A stretch of 6,136 nt of DNA. It comes from an uncultured Flavobacteriales bacterium (GTDB taxonomy: Bacteria; Bacteroidota; Bacteroidia; Flavobacteriales; Crocinitomicaceae). The stretch lies in the NCBI GenBank assembly GCA_946886545.1, contig CAMPIU010000192.1, forward strand, positions 1-6,136, written 5' to 3'. Under the pieces are notes generated by a model. That model saw only the letters and a program-made list of their open reading frames with translations. It was not told the DNA's origin and ran no database searches. Of the stretch, positions 5,604 through 6,136 are shown in pieces (positions within the stretch are counted from its first letter, which is position 1; each line of letters starts with the position of its first letter). A program made the translations under genes and the position numbers.

Positions 5604-6136
5604 GTTTATTAATCCCTGCATATTTCAACTGGAGTGGAGGTAAAGACAGTACACTGGCACTTTACCGGGTTCTCCGGGAGAGAAAATTTGACATCCGTTA
5701 TTTACTCACAACCCTGAACCAGGAAGCTGACCGTATTTCGATGCATGGAGTAAGGAGTGAATTACTGCTGGCTCAAGCTGAATCATTGGGAATTCCTGTA
5801 AAACAGATTCAATTGCCCTCCAGTTCTGATATGGGGGCTTACGAAGCGGTTATGAGCAAAGCCATTCAAGAATTGAAAGCGGAAGGGATTTCCGACTGTA
5901 TTTTCGGTGATATTTTCCTGGAAGATTTACGGGCTTACAGGGAACAAAAACTACAGCAAGTCGGTATTTCAGCACATTTTCCACTTTGGAAAGGAGGCAC
6001 CCCTGATATCGTGAACGAATTCATTGATCTGGACTTTAAAACAATTGTTGTTTGTGTAGACGGATCGAAACTGGGGGAGGAGTTTGCCGGAAGAGTTATT
6101 GATAAGAACTTCCTTGCAGACCTGCCCGAAAACGTG
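5600..6136 (+). CDS. Dph6-related PP-loop ATP pyrophosphatase (diphthine-ammonia ligase-like), C-terminus beyond the right edge
   Basis: The frame starts with ATG at 5600-5602, overlapping the previous gene's TGA as ATGA, and stays open for 179 codons to the window end. The N-terminal NWSGGKDSTLAL (10-21) holds the SGGKDS PP-loop that binds ATP and releases pyrophosphate in adenylation reactions. Further family signatures are RISMHGVRSELL, GDIFLEDLRAYREQKL and the HFPLWK segment, which together identify the MJ0570/Dph6-type domain. In eukaryotes and archaea Dph6 amidates diphthine on elongation factor 2; bacteria lack diphthamide, so the bacterial substrate is unknown, and some relatives are annotated as adenine nucleotide hydrolases. 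The window ends where the family's DPCGENGEFHT motif is expected, so roughly 40-50 residues are missing. The four-base overlap implies translational coupling to the exported WG-repeat protein upstream. The family call is firm; the cellular role is not. Confidence 0.9.
   Translation, partial: MSLLIPAYFNWSGGKDSTLALYRVLRERKFDIRYLLTTLNQEADRISMHGVRSELLLAQAESLGIPVKQIQLPSSSDMGAYEAVMSKAIQELKAEGISDCIFGDIFLEDLRAYREQKLQQVGISAHFPLWKGGTPDIVNEFIDLDFKTIVVCVDGSKLGEEFAGRVIDKNFLADLPENV

Overview
The window looks like an ordinary chromosomal segment from a member of the Bacteroidota, most likely Flavobacteriia-like (genus not determinable). The evidence is the AT-rich base composition, A-rich leaders without Shine-Dalgarno sequences, promoter candidates of the Bacteroidota type (TTTG/TTG, about 19-22 bases, TAnnTTTG), and protein sequences that read like flavobacterial versions of common families. 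I see no tRNA, rRNA, CRISPR array, insertion sequence or phage gene. Coding density is very high: the longest gap is 117 bases.

The left half is on the minus strand, read right to left: a YcbB/LdtD-type L,D-transpeptidase (2638-1043), a 117-base AT-rich gap with four copies of an 8-base repeat and a good promoter candidate, ribulose-phosphate 3-epimerase rpe (925-275), and directly abutting it the first 91 codons of a probable DinB/YfiT-like protein that runs off the left edge (274-1).

The right half is on the plus strand: a six-helix rhomboid protease (2693-3316), a fold-type IV PLP aminotransferase/lyase starting on the next base (3317-4171), an exported protein of unknown function with one clear WG-type beta-repeat (4215-5603), and a Dph6-like PP-loop ATP pyrophosphatase (5600 to the right edge) whose start overlaps the preceding stop by four bases. 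The two halves diverge from a 54-base region (2639-2692) that holds a good promoter candidate for the transpeptidase.

The genes form two compact transcription units. rpe supplies xylulose-5-phosphate/ribulose-5-phosphate interconversion, the transpeptidase remodels peptidoglycan in the periplasm, the rhomboid cleaves membrane proteins, and the aminotransferase probably acts in amino-acid or folate metabolism. No shared pathway is evident, so the clustering looks like housekeeping packing rather than a dedicated system. I did not find a convincing new biological system. The items most worth a second look are the octamer array overlapping the rpe promoter, a perfect 20-base palindrome inside the WG-repeat gene, the atypical lipobox of the transpeptidase, and the unknown exported protein coupled to the PP-loop enzyme.
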